A stretch of 21,232 nucleotides of DNA from an uncultured Bacilli bacterium (GCA_910586425.1 CAJUHL010000011.1:25158-46389); one strand, 5' to 3'; positions 6,902 to 15,175 are shown, counted from the first letter of the stretch. Program-made: numbers and translations. The notes: generated by a model from the sequence alone, not told the origin.

Positions 6902-9109
6902 ATGGTAGAAAGATTTAACGGAGTATTAAGCAAGTATTATAAAAGAGATGAGAGTACGGGTGTTTCAATCATCGGTATTGAAACAGACGAGATTGATGTA
7001 AAAAGGAATTCGGATGGACTTGTAGTTGTAGATAGCGTTATTCCTAAATGGCCATTAGATACGTGTCTTATGCTTACTGGAACATGGAATGATAATCGGT
7101 ATGAGTCAAAGACAATAAAACCATATACAGAAACTTGTGAAATGAGTAAAAAAATATTAAAAAGAATTATCACAGAACTTAAAGAGGAGTCCGATGAATT
7201 TAAGATGTCAACCTGTACAATCAACAAAATTATAGATGTGGCAGGCGATGACATTTTAAGTTTTTCAAGGGATCCAAAGGCACTAGAAATCATGATTGAA
7301 AATTTACCTAAAATAGATACAACCAAATTAGAATTGGTTTACAACAGATTGATGAGTATAAGTTCTTCTTATGTAATTTTGGAATATATATCTGGATTTG
7401 GAGGAACGATTGCAAATTGCGATAAGTTAATGAAAATGTATGGAAAAAATGCATTGAAGAGATTAAAAAGAGACCCATATGGAATAGGATATCGAGCAGG
7501 CCTTGACTTTTTTACATGTGACCGGATAGGAAAATCCCTCAATTTTGATGCCTTACATTTAAATCGGATTAAAAGTATGATTTATGAAGGGCTTGACATA
7601 ATAACTATGCAAAGTGGTTCTACTTATTCTACTCAGTTTGCATTGAAAAAGCAAATTGCTAAACTTGTAAAAAAATCTTCCTATCCATCAGAACCTGTGC
7701 CAGCGGCTGTATTGGCAGCGGCTATTCAGACAATGAGTGGAATTGTTATGGAAAAAGCAAATAATGGAATCCGCGTTTATAGAAAAAAACTATGGGATTG
7801 TGAAGTTTTCATAGCAAAGAATCTTTTGAGGTTGAATGAGAGAAAAGAGGATTCTTTTTATAATGAAAAAATAATTGAAGATGTAGAAAAACATTTAAAG
7901 ATTAAATATTCAGAAAAGCAAAAGGAATCTTTTGAGGTTTTAAGAACGAATGGAATAAAAATTATAACAGGAGGGCCAGGAACAGGAAAAACTACAATCG
8001 TAAATGGCATAATATACATGTATCAGACTATGCATCCATGTAACAACATACTCCTATGTGCTCCAACTGGGAGAGCTGCGCAAAGGATGAGTGAGATTAC
8101 ACAAATGGATGCTGAAACAATCCATAGAACATTGAAATTCAGACCATTTTCTGATGGAGAAATGAAACATAAAGATGCTTCAGATCCTTTATTAGCAGAC
8201 TTAATCATTCTGGATGAGATGTCAATGGTAGATACAGAGATTTTTGCACTTTTGTTACCGGCAATTAAGGCTGGTGCAACTCTCATATTAATAGGAGATG
8301 AAGATCAGCTACAAAGTGTATCAAGTGGAAATGTACTTCACGACTTAATTGAAAGTAATAAGTTTGAAACGCATCGATTAAAAGAAATTTTCAGGCAAAA
8401 AGGTTTGCCTACTATTATCGATAATGCGTACAAAGTCCTTGATGGAAGAATGGATTTTGTAAAGGATTCATCTTTCCATATTACAGCATGTGAAACTATA
8501 AAAGAAGCAATGGAAAGATTGGAGGAATTATTTGATACTTTTAGAGAAAATGGAAAGGAGCATAACATCCAGATTCTATCTCCAGTGAAAGTAGGAGATG
8601 GAGGGACTAGAGCTATTAATACAATTATATCTCAAAAAGTGAATAAAGAAAACGGAGAAAAGTCCTTTACTTATGGAAGGACTTCATACCATAAAAATGA
8701 TAAGGTTATTTTTTTGAATAATAATTATGAAAAGGATTATTACAATGGAGATATTGGATACATAACGGAAATACTTAGAAATGGATTTATGGTTAAAGTG
8801 GGCTCAGAAGAAAAAAGAGTTACAGGAAACTGTTTAAAGGAAGTGACACTTGCATATGGAATTACTATCCATAAAGCACAAGGATCGGAGGCTGAAATAG
8901 TCGTGATCGTACTGCCTGATACCTATCAAAACATGCTGAATCGAAATATGTTGTTTACAGCTATAACAAGAGCCAAGAAGCAGGTGGAAATTATCTATGT
9001 AAATTCAGCATTGTCAGATTCGGTTCACACTACAAGGATCGATCAGAGAAAAACCGGACTGACTAAAAAAATTCAGGGAAAAAAAGGAGAGGTAGTAAAT
9101 TGTCACTAA
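6902..9109 (+). CDS. recD2: RecD-like (RecD2 type) superfamily 1 DNA helicase
   Basis: This is a 735-aa protein with all landmarks of the RecD2 branch. The N-terminal half has helix-hairpin-like segments (LKRLKRDPYGIGY). Walker A is GGPGTGKTT (357-365, Lys363), motif II is LDEMSMVD with Asp438-Glu439, and motif III is GDEDQLQSV. The C-terminal 2A/2B part has YGITIHKAQGSEA (His657-Gln660) and FTAITRAKKQVEI. RecD2 enzymes are 5'-3' DNA helicases that act without RecBC. TTG at 6890 is in frame, but it overlaps the ribosome site GGAGG (6892-6896), which serves ATG 6902. The gene overlaps lepB by 10 nt and heads a three-gene operon. On this element it could serve replication, recombination or transfer. 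Confidence 0.93.
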   Translation: MVERFNGVLSKYYKRDESTGVSIIGIETDEIDVKRNSDGLVVVDSVIPKWPLDTCLMLTGTWNDNRYESKTIKPYTETCEMSKKILKRIITELKEESDEFKMSTCTINKIIDVAGDDILSFSRDPKALEIMIENLPKIDTTKLELVYNRLMSISSSYVILEYISGFGGTIANCDKLMKMYGKNALKRLKRDPYGIGYRAGLDFFTCDRIGKSLNFDALHLNRIKSMIYEGLDIITMQSGSTYSTQFALKKQIAKLVKKSSYPSEPVPAAVLAAAIQTMSGIVMEKANNGIRVYRKKLWDCEVFIAKNLLRLNERKEDSFYNEKIIEDVEKHLKIKYSEKQKESFEVLRTNGIKIITGGPGTGKTTIVNGIIYMYQTMHPCNNILLCAPTGRAAQRMSEITQMDAETIHRTLKFRPFSDGEMKHKDASDPLLADLIILDEMSMVDTEIFALLLPAIKAGATLILIGDEDQLQSVSSGNVLHDLIESNKFETHRLKEIFRQKGLPTIIDNAYKVLDGRMDFVKDSSFHITACETIKEAMERLEELFDTFRENGKEHNIQILSPVKVGDGGTRAINTIISQKVNKENGEKSFTYGRTSYHKNDKVIFLNNNYEKDYYNGDIGYITEILRNGFMVKVGSEEKRVTGNCLKEVTLAYGITIHKAQGSEAEIVVIVLPDTYQNMLNRNMLFTAITRAKKQVEIIYVNSALSDSVHTTRIDQRKTGLTKKIQGKKGEVVNCH

Positions 9110-9663
9110 AAGAATTTAAAAAGGATTTGATTGATATGGCAAAACTGTTTTTGCCTGCAATCATTATCGCATGGCTCATTACAACATATCTAATAGCCAA
9201 TGCGGTAGTTCCATCTGGATCGATGGAAACAACAATCATGACAAACAGTCGATTAATTGGAAATCGTCTTGCGTATAAGTTTGGTGAAAAGCCAGAGAGA
9301 GGTGATATCATTATATTTAGATATCCTGATGATGAAAGCCTATATTTCGTAAAAAGGCTTATCGGACTCCCTGGAGATACGGTTGAAATTATCCCAAACG
9401 ATTCTGATGATGGGTATGGATATGTAAAAATAAATGGAGAAAGAGTAAACGAACCTTACCTAAATGAACAGATGGAGGTTACAGAGTACTTAAAATTTAA
9501 TGTTCCAGAAAAAAGTTATTTCTTTTTAGGAGATAACAGAAATCATTCAAATGATGCCAGGTATTGGGATACCACATATGTAGCGGAGGAAAAATTAGTG
9601 GCAAAGGTGTTATTCCAATATTGGAAAGGGTTTAAGGCATTTAGAACGGAGGAAACAACATGA
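9100..9663 (+). CDS. lepB: Type I signal peptidase (S26A)
   Basis: This 187-aa membrane peptidase would remove signal peptides from exported proteins on the outer face of the membrane. The N-terminus is basic, then a single membrane segment (about 17-35) leads into the catalytic box VVPSGSME with Ser41. The general base is Lys85 in YFVKRLIGLPGD. The conserved GDNRNHSNDARYW box follows near residue 145. The length is normal for Gram-positive enzymes. The start is TTG, 7 nt after GGAGAGG (9086-9092), and overlaps the helicase gene by 10 nt. The stop overlaps the start of the next gene (ATGA). Its placement between a helicase and a lipoprotein is unusual. Lipoproteins are cut by signal peptidase II, so the neighbour is probably not its substrate; other exported proteins of the element may be. 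Confidence 0.95.
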   Translation: MSLKEFKKDLIDMAKLFLPAIIIAWLITTYLIANAVVPSGSMETTIMTNSRLIGNRLAYKFGEKPERGDIIIFRYPDDESLYFVKRLIGLPGDTVEIIPNDSDDGYGYVKINGERVNEPYLNEQMEVTEYLKFNVPEKSYFFLGDNRNHSNDARYWDTTYVAEEKLVAKVLFQYWKGFKAFRTEETT

Positions 9664-11270
9664 AGGGTAGAGTTATAGCAGCTTGTTTAGCAGCATCAAT
9701 ATGTTTATCGGCTTGTGGAAATCCTTTAAGTGGATTAAAAAAGGAGGAAAAAGAGCAAGATTCCTATGAACTTACACCGATTAACGCAGAAAATTTGCAG
9801 GAAAATATGTTTTATGTAAAAAATGGAGATGATTTTTATCCAATCCACATGGGAGAAACGAATGTAAATGAGGAAAACCTAATTGCGAAAGAGGCGAATC
9901 CGGACAGGATAGTTTCTTTCACAAAAGATGATTCTTTAATCCCTACAATGTATAAAGATGATACCATGATCTATTATACAAAACAATCGGTTCCAGGATT
10001 TACATGGGAGCGTTTTAGTGATAAAGGGTATACAATTGGATTATATAATTTAAAAGTAGCCGAATCTGGGAAAATTCAGTTTGTAATTGGAGAATCAAAA
10101 ACCGATCATGGTTCCGCTTCCTATGCTGGCTTATCACAGTTGGAACTTGGAGATTCTGTGATTATCATTGATAAAATCGCAGGACAATCTATAACTGCGG
10201 ATAGGTTAACAGAATGTGGAAGCGTATCAGGTCTTAAACCTGACGAAATGGCAAATATTGATCTCTATATTGGAACACAGCATCATGTAATAGAATCTAT
10301 GGTAGATACCCATGTTCTATCATCAATGGAATTATATCAGACAAATGAATACAACTTATTGCCTGAAGGGTATGCATCCGTAAAGATCCCAGAATACTTT
10401 TTATCTGGGTACTATCTTTTAAATGGAATTGGAGTTGTTCGGTATGTGGCGAATAACCGGAGTGAAGGAATCGCAAATGTGGATTTTTCTGTTCCATATT
10501 TCTATAAGGATGAAAATGGAAAGCAGATCACTTTGGAAGAATATAATAAGCTAATGGGTAACAAACCAGGAGATGTAGAAAAAACGGCAGACTATGAGTT
10601 TTCCTACGACATCGATGCAACAATTAAGTCATTTGGAATGATATTAAAATATGATTTAAAGGATAATGAAGATCCAAATGATATTCTGTATACAGCACCA
10701 AGCGCAACAATCACTTCTCCACTTGGAAATTCGATAGATTTTGAACAGAAATCAGAAAATGGAAAACAGATTCTAAAAGTGGATGTGGATGGAGTTGTAT
10801 CAGGAACTTGGAAAATAGATATTTATGATTTGAAAGAAAGGAAATTTACAATAGATACATCGTTTGGGACTGGAAATGCGGATAGTTTTGTTCATTCTGG
10901 TAATACAAGCGGTAAAATCACAATTCATAGCGATGGTGTCAGTGGAGAAGGAATTGCTACTGTAAAATGGGAAAATGCAACCCATGCAGCAGCAATTGAA
11001 ATCAAGTCTCCTTCAGGGATTCTTTATAACGATGTTGCGAATGCGGACTTGTTACTAGAGGATGGATATGGAAAGAAGATCATGCGTCTTGAAGGTGTTG
11101 AAGCTGGAGACTGGGAATTGAAAATTACTGGAGAAGAACTGGGAAGATGTTGGTTTACGATTTCCAGAAATGAAAACCAGGAACTAAATTCTGCAGAGAA
11201 TGATTCTGCTGCGGCCATAGATGAAACTATACAAGAAAATGAAACAGTGTCAGCAGAGGATGCTGATTAA
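9660..11270 (+). CDS. Lipoprotein with two tandem C-terminal beta domains
   Basis: The product (536 aa) starts with a lipoprotein signal peptide: a short basic end, a hydrophobic stretch and the lipobox LSAC with Cys19, so it should be anchored outside the membrane. A charged linker (KKEEKEQ) follows. The middle part is of unknown family. Two similar segments lie near the end: TSPLGNSIDF...VVSGTWKIDIYD...FTI (about 351-400) and KSPSGILYND...VEAGDWELKITG...FTI (about 448-502). They look like duplicated beta-sandwich domains of the pre-peptidase type. The tail is Asn/Glu/Thr-rich. The ATG overlaps the lepB stop (ATGA), with AACGGAGG-type spacing. A similar coding tail continues in frame beyond the stop (see 11271-11324). 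Function unknown; a surface or transfer role is inference. Confidence 0.88.
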   Translation: MKGRVIAACLAASICLSACGNPLSGLKKEEKEQDSYELTPINAENLQENMFYVKNGDDFYPIHMGETNVNEENLIAKEANPDRIVSFTKDDSLIPTMYKDDTMIYYTKQSVPGFTWERFSDKGYTIGLYNLKVAESGKIQFVIGESKTDHGSASYAGLSQLELGDSVIIIDKIAGQSITADRLTECGSVSGLKPDEMANIDLYIGTQHHVIESMVDTHVLSSMELYQTNEYNLLPEGYASVKIPEYFLSGYYLLNGIGVVRYVANNRSEGIANVDFSVPYFYKDENGKQITLEEYNKLMGNKPGDVEKTADYEFSYDIDATIKSFGMILKYDLKDNEDPNDILYTAPSATITSPLGNSIDFEQKSENGKQILKVDVDGVVSGTWKIDIYDLKERKFTIDTSFGTGNADSFVHSGNTSGKITIHSDGVSGEGIATVKWENATHAAAIEIKSPSGILYNDVANADLLLEDGYGKKIMRLEGVEAGDWELKITGEELGRCWFTISRNENQELNSAENDSAAAIDETIQENETVSAEDAD

Positions 11271-11324
11271 AATGAAGAAACTATAGCAGAAGAAAATGAA
11301 ACAAATGATGCCATAGGTGAATAA
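11271..11324 (+). other. In-frame continuation of the lipoprotein tail after its stop codon
   Basis: After TAA at 11268-11270 the same frame continues for 17 codons as NEETIAEENETNDAIGE and ends with TAA at 11322-11324, inside the terminator stem. The composition and wording copy the annotated tail just before the stop (DETIQENETVSAEDAD). The simplest reading is that the protein once ended here and a single change made a premature stop. Stop-codon readthrough or a sequencing error are alternatives. Confidence 0.6.
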
Positions 11325-11347
11325 GGGTCTCGAAAGGCCCTTTTTTT
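11323..11347 (+). terminator. Terminator of the recD2-lepB-lipoprotein operon
   Basis: AAGGGTCT (11323-11330) pairs with AGGCCCTT (11335-11342) through one T-G pair around a CGAA loop, followed by Ts to 11347. The position right after the extended lipoprotein frame supports one operon from 6902. Confidence 0.88.
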
Positions 11348-11405
11348 ATGGGATTAAATTTAATTACATATTATGACAGACAAAAAGATTAGAGGAGAAT
11401 ACCAA

Positions 11406-12590
11406 ATGAGGATATTATTGATTTTAAGAGGTGCTCCTGGCTGTGGAAAAACAACATACATAAAAGATCATCGTCTAATTCCCTACACATTATCATTTGA
11501 CAATATTCGAATGCTGTTTAAAAGCCCGGTACAGACTATTTACGGAAAAGAATCAAGTGACAGAAAGAAGGATTCATTTGTCTTTGACACATTGTTGATG
11601 ATCCTTGAAGAACGAATGAAGAGTGGAGAATTGACGGTTATCGATCATATAAACAGTAAAACAGTTGAACTAAACCAGTATCAGGAGTTAGCATTGAAAT
11701 ACCGATATAAAACATATTTGATTGATTTTACAAGTATACCTATACAAGTATCAAAAGAAAGAAATTTCAATCGGATGGCAAGAAAAAGAGTACCAGATCA
11801 TATAGTGGATAAGGTATATACGGAATTTGCTGGCCAAAAAATCCCAGATGAGATGGTAATTATACAACCAGAAGATCTGGAATCTATCTGGCCTAAACCA
11901 ATCGATTTAAATAAATATACGAAAATTCATCATATAGGCGATATTCATGGATGCTTTGATGTACTGAAGGAAGCTGTAGAAGATAATGGTAGATTCAAAG
12001 AGGATGAGTGTTATATATTTCTTGGAGACTATACAGATCGAGGACCTCAAAATGCAGAAGTCATCCTGTTCCTAAAAGAACTAAAAGACAAAGAGAATGT
12101 CATATTCTGTGAAGGAAACCATGAAAGATGGGTATGGAACTGGGCAAACAGGGTAAAAGATTATCCCGATGAATTTGCCAAAAACACAAAAAAACAACTA
12201 GAGGCAGCTAATATAGCCAAAAAAGATATGAGGAAATTTTATCGAAAGCTAAATGAATGTTGTTATTATACGTTTGATGGGAGGACTATTTTAGCATGTC
12301 ACGGTGGGATTGCTGCAATCCCACAAAATTTAGCAACTATATCTTCTCACCAGTTAATTCATGGAGTGGGTTTATATTCTGATCTGAAGCAAATAACCAA
12401 TACTTTTAAAGATCAAGCTGAAAAAAAGAAAATTGAAATTTTTGGACATAGAAATCCGGACAAAAAGCCAATGAAATTTAATGATTCAGCATATTGTTTG
12501 GAGGGCGGTATTGAAGCCGGAGGATGCTTAAGATGGTTAGTCTTAGAAAATGGGAATATAATTGAGAAAGAGTACCGTAATGTGCGATAA
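11406..12590 (+). CDS. Polynucleotide kinase-phosphatase (Pnkp-like RNA/DNA end-healing enzyme)
   Basis: The product (394 aa) fuses two end-healing activities. The N-terminal kinase has the P-loop GAPGCGKTT (9-17, Lys15) and an SFDNIR segment typical of polynucleotide 5'-kinases. The C-terminal half is a calcineurin-type metallophosphatase: GDIHG with Asp179 and His181, GDYTDRGP with Asp208, GNHE with Asn238-His239, CHGG with His299, and FGH with His348. Bacterial Pnkp carries these two modules plus a ligase, which is absent here, so sealing would need another enzyme. The expected role is 5' phosphorylation and 3' (2',3'-cyclic) phosphate removal on broken RNA, such as tRNA cut by anticodon nucleases. 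ATG 11406 is preferred over an upstream in-frame start at 11373 because AGAGGAGA (11391-11398) precedes it. ACATATTATG at 11366-11375 is a possible -10 region. The gene is monocistronic, with its own terminator. Confidence 0.88.
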   Translation: MRILLILRGAPGCGKTTYIKDHRLIPYTLSFDNIRMLFKSPVQTIYGKESSDRKKDSFVFDTLLMILEERMKSGELTVIDHINSKTVELNQYQELALKYRYKTYLIDFTSIPIQVSKERNFNRMARKRVPDHIVDKVYTEFAGQKIPDEMVIIQPEDLESIWPKPIDLNKYTKIHHIGDIHGCFDVLKEAVEDNGRFKEDECYIFLGDYTDRGPQNAEVILFLKELKDKENVIFCEGNHERWVWNWANRVKDYPDEFAKNTKKQLEAANIAKKDMRKFYRKLNECCYYTFDGRTILACHGGIAAIPQNLATISSHQLIHGVGLYSDLKQITNTFKDQAEKKKIEIFGHRNPDKKPMKFNDSAYCLEGGIEAGGCLRWLVLENGNIIEKEYRNVR

Positions 12591-12604
12591 AAAGCCCTTA
12601 TATG

Positions 12605-12630
12605 AAAAGCAGGAGCATCCTGCTTTTTTT
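12605..12630 (+). terminator. Terminator of the pnkp-like gene
   Basis: AAAAGCAGGA (12605-12614) and TCCTGCTTTT (12618-12627) form a perfect 10-bp stem with a GCA loop and a T-run to 12630. Confidence 0.92.
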
Positions 12631-12660
12631 GAAAAGAATCATTTTTGAGATTAAAAAACG

Positions 12661-12688
12661 TTGTCATTTTTTGAAAAATATACATAAT
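12661..12688 (+). promoter_or_regulatory. Promoter for the 12720 gene (TTGTCA-16-CATAAT)
   Basis: TTGTCA at 12661-12666 and CATAAT at 12683-12688 are separated by 16 bp and lie 31 nt before the start codon, directly after the preceding terminator. Both hexamers and the spacing are identical to those of the topoisomerase promoter at 15123-15150. Confidence 0.6.
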
Positions 12689-12719
12689 ATTGTAAAGTGG
12701 GTTTTTGAAAGGAGAAGAT

Positions 12720-13127
12720 ATGAACTCTGGTATGAAATCAGAAACAAAAGCAATTTCAAAATATTCTGTGAAAGAAATACTTGCAGAAGAACCTTATCAT
12801 CTTATGGAACTTTTTCGGAATGAATATGGATATGATATTCCAGAAACGATTGATACTGTTGAAGATATGAGAATGGCTGGGAAGTTGCTTGGGAGATTAG
12901 CAAATAGCTATTCTTATTTAATGCAGCTGTCATCTTACGCAAAATTAGATGTAAGAACAGCGAGGCGTGATAAAAATAATAAACAGAAAGTGGAAGATGC
13001 TATTGATAGGAAAAATGTGATTGACACATTTGGAGAGGCAGTAGGATTAAAATATAAGGCAATTAGTAGAATGCTTACGATTAAACAACAAATTAATGAA
13101 GAACTGAAAATGACAGATGGGAGGTAA
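12720..13127 (+). CDS. Hypothetical protein (135 aa)
   Basis: I do not recognise this family. ATG 12720 follows GAAAGGAGA (12707-12715); an in-frame GTG-type start at 12705 overlaps that site and is rejected. The product is mostly helical in character and charged, with hydrophilic ends, a basic stretch in the middle (LDVRTARRDKNNKQK) and no membrane segment. The pattern MAGKLLGRLANSYSYLMQLSSYAKLDVRTARR suggests a long helix of the kind seen in small phage or plasmid structural and DNA-associated proteins, but that is only an impression. It is followed closely by the 13207 gene, with which it probably forms an operon. Confidence 0.75.
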   Translation: MNSGMKSETKAISKYSVKEILAEEPYHLMELFRNEYGYDIPETIDTVEDMRMAGKLLGRLANSYSYLMQLSSYAKLDVRTARRDKNNKQKVEDAIDRKNVIDTFGEAVGLKYKAISRMLTIKQQINEELKMTDGR

Positions 13128-13206
13128 ACTTGTGTCTGTGATGGGAAAAGCTGTACGGCAGAGTATAAAAGACAATTAAACTACTTGGACGTTAGAGGTG
13201 AACCGA

Positions 13207-13464
13207 TTGAAAAAAATGACTTTTGATGATTATGATGCGTTGTGTGAACGGGTTGGCACAAATCCATATCAGTGTGATGACTGGTGGCCAACACCAGAGG
13301 AGCTAAAGGAAAATATTGGAAACGAAATTAACCAGAATATTGACTTTTTGACATGGATTATTGAAACCAATAATCCGCCTGAAACAGAGGAAGAGAAAAG
13401 ATCACAAAAATATATCAATAAACTGTTACGAGAAAACTTAAAGTTATATGATCCTGAAGGTTGA
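13207..13464 (+). CDS. Small acidic hypothetical protein (85 aa)
   Basis: I do not recognise this family. The frame is open from GTG 13198, but AGAGGTG (13194-13200) overlaps that codon and is ideally spaced (6 nt) for TTG at 13207, which I choose; ATG 13216 is a third possibility. The product is acidic and Asn/Glu-rich, with a DDWWPTPEELKENI segment and a helical C-terminus. It has no signal or membrane segment. A 15-codon frame (13132-13179, GTG with GGGAGG before it) lies in the gap to the upstream gene; I do not count it as a gene. The unit ends at the strong terminator at 13478. Confidence 0.65.
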   Translation: MKKMTFDDYDALCERVGTNPYQCDDWWPTPEELKENIGNEINQNIDFLTWIIETNNPPETEEEKRSQKYINKLLRENLKLYDPEG

Positions 13465-13477
13465 TCGTATTATATGG

Positions 13478-13509
13478 AAAAGACGTTTCTATGGCAAGAA
13501 ACGTCTTTT
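13478..13509. terminator. Strong bidirectional terminator
   Basis: AAAAGACGTTTCT (13478-13490) and AGAAACGTCTTTT (13497-13509) form a perfect 13-bp stem with a 6-nt loop, and each arm supplies a short U-tract. It ends the 12720-13464 operon and probably also the convergent lipoprotein gene (stop at 13577-13579). Confidence 0.9.
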
Positions 13510-13576
13510 CTATATGATGTATGAGGAGTTCATCATCTAATAACGTGATTTATTATATGATGATATGAATGATAAT

Positions 13577-15037
13577 TTACTGGATTGAGGCATCAATTCC
13601 AGTTGCGACTCCATCATGATAGGTGATTGAGATCTCCAGAGAATTATGTTTGTAGTCATTTGACAAGTATCCGCTGCTTCCATTATAGGTTCTGAATGGT
13701 TCACCAAGAATAGCTTCAATTGTTCCCTGATCCATTCCCGTTTCAATTCCGAATAGAGACAGATGAATCATGGAATCGGATAAAAATGAATTATAGCTAA
13801 ATCCGGTCACAGTACACTTAGAAGCTTCAAGAGAAGTGTCGGTTAAATTATCAATATCCAATAAAAGCATATCATCTTTATGTGTGTTCAATGCAATACA
13901 ATCAAACCAGCCAGAGTCAATGATTGGATCTTCTTCCAAAGTCAACCCAGTTGTTTGGAAATCATTAACACTACATGGCAAAGAAATATTTACACCATCA
14001 ATAACAAGGCCAGAGGACGAATTTGCAGGAGTTTCAGAGACCGGTTGCTCTGGTACTTGAGTTTCCATTGTTTCATCGGTGGATTTGGTTGGATTTTCAC
14101 TTGTTGGTTCAATAGGATTTTCTGGTTTGATTAATGGGTCTGTAGCATCTGTTGTTTCTCTGGTTGGTTCAATCTTTTCTACCTCTATTAAGGATGCTGA
14201 TTTCGCTTCGGAAGGAATCTTGATATTGATTTTTTCATTGATTGAATTATAAATAAAACTTACTTGGAATGTGCTTACACTGATGTCGGAATTTAACATT
14301 TCGATTCCATCTTTCAAATCAACAAAATATCCAACTAAACTAATTCCAGGGTCCAGTGTTAAATATGCTTTTGATTTTGCTAAATCGAAAGAAAAATCAC
14401 TTGTATCAGCGATGGTATCATACATAGATTCATTCAATTCACCAAAAGCTTCTCCATCTATTTCGAGGACATAGAAGTTAGAATTCTTATCTTTATATAC
14501 AGATTTTACTTTTTCTGGATCAATATTATCAATGACAGACGAATGCTCATCAAAAATATTATTGGTAAGTTTTTCTTTTTTCCAGCCACTGCTTTCGCCT
14601 GCAGAAGTTGTGTTTGAGTAGGAATAGAAAGTTCCATCTTCCTTATCAACATAGGATTCCATTTTAAGATCGATCGTACTACCAAAAACTTCCATGGCAC
14701 CAGAAATTTTTTGGCATGCTTTTTCGTTTTGTAAATCCATGGTCATATTATCTTTTAAATCCATTTTTAGATTTACATCATATTCTCCAGAATCTACATT
14801 TAGTTTTGCATTTACAGTCATGTCAATATCGGAGGATGTTATCTTCTGTTTTGAGTATTTTTTATTAAAAGCTTGAATGATAGCTTTTGATTCATTATCC
14901 TCAAGCACTGTCAATCCTGTAACAGTATCATAAACATTCCCGTTTCCTACAAGATTGGGCGTTGTCTTGATGAAATAACTGCTACATCCTGATAATAGGC
15001 ATGCTGTTAAAAAAATTGGTAATATGTATTTTTTCAT
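13577..15037 (-). CDS. Lipoprotein with Pro/Thr-rich linker and BamE/SmpA-like C-terminal motif
   Basis: The product is 486 aa. An in-frame ATG exists at 15097, but ATG 15037 follows AAGGAGA closely and gives a clean lipoprotein signal (MKKYILPIFLTACLLSGC, Cys18). Residues about 50-285 form a beta-rich domain like the LppX or YbbD-type surface lipoproteins that bind lipids (YDVNLKMDLKDNMTMDL, then GWKKEKL). This is a resemblance only. A Pro/Thr/Glu-rich linker spans about 286-346. A C-terminal domain follows, containing GIETGMDQGTIEAILGEP near 430-450. That motif recalls the SmpA/BamE small fold (a conserved Gly-Met/Ser followed by LG-P). ACATATTATG complementary to 15061-15070 may contain the -10. 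It is monocistronic and convergent with the 13207 gene. Function unknown. Confidence 0.88.
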   Translation of the reverse strand: MKKYILPIFLTACLLSGCSSYFIKTTPNLVGNGNVYDTVTGLTVLEDNESKAIIQAFNKKYSKQKITSSDIDMTVNAKLNVDSGEYDVNLKMDLKDNMTMDLQNEKACQKISGAMEVFGSTIDLKMESYVDKEDGTFYSYSNTTSAGESSGWKKEKLTNNIFDEHSSVIDNIDPEKVKSVYKDKNSNFYVLEIDGEAFGELNESMYDTIADTSDFSFDLAKSKAYLTLDPGISLVGYFVDLKDGIEMLNSDISVSTFQVSFIYNSINEKINIKIPSEAKSASLIEVEKIEPTRETTDATDPLIKPENPIEPTSENPTKSTDETMETQVPEQPVSETPANSSSGLVIDGVNISLPCSVNDFQTTGLTLEEDPIIDSGWFDCIALNTHKDDMLLLDIDNLTDTSLEASKCTVTGFSYNSFLSDSMIHLSLFGIETGMDQGTIEAILGEPFRTYNGSSGYLSNDYKHNSLEISITYHDGVATGIDASIQ

Positions 15038-15122
15038 AATAGTTCTCCTTTTTATTTTAACATAATATGTCGGAATTAGTGAAAATAAATATAACAAAAT
15101 GGATTTTATAAATTAATTATAA

Positions 15123-15150
15123 TTGTCATTTAAAAAAAATAATTCATAAT
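15123..15150 (+). promoter_or_regulatory. Promoter for the topoisomerase gene (TTGTCA-16-CATAAT)
   Basis: TTGTCA (15123-15128) and CATAAT (15145-15150) have the same hexamers and 16-bp spacing as the promoter at 12661-12688. Transcription should start near 15157, giving a leader of about 95 nt before the TTG start. The 14-bp palindrome at 15162-15175 falls just downstream of that start. Confidence 0.6.
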
Positions 15151-15161
15151 AATAATAGGAA

Positions 15162-15175
15162 CTTAACATGTTAAG
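15162..15175. promoter_or_regulatory. 14-bp perfect palindrome, possible operator for the topoisomerase gene
   Basis: CTTAACATGTTAAG reads the same on both strands. It lies about 5-18 bp after the predicted transcription start of the topoisomerase gene, a common place for a repressor site. A shorter related core, AACATGTT, occurs at 2529-2536 upstream of mvp, which hints that one regulator might bind both. The second site could be chance. Confidence 0.4.

Noticed and set aside
13132..13179. 15-codon frame (GTG, with GGGAGG before it)
   Set aside because: The ribosome site is good, but the product is too short to support as a gene; it may be a leader peptide or chance.
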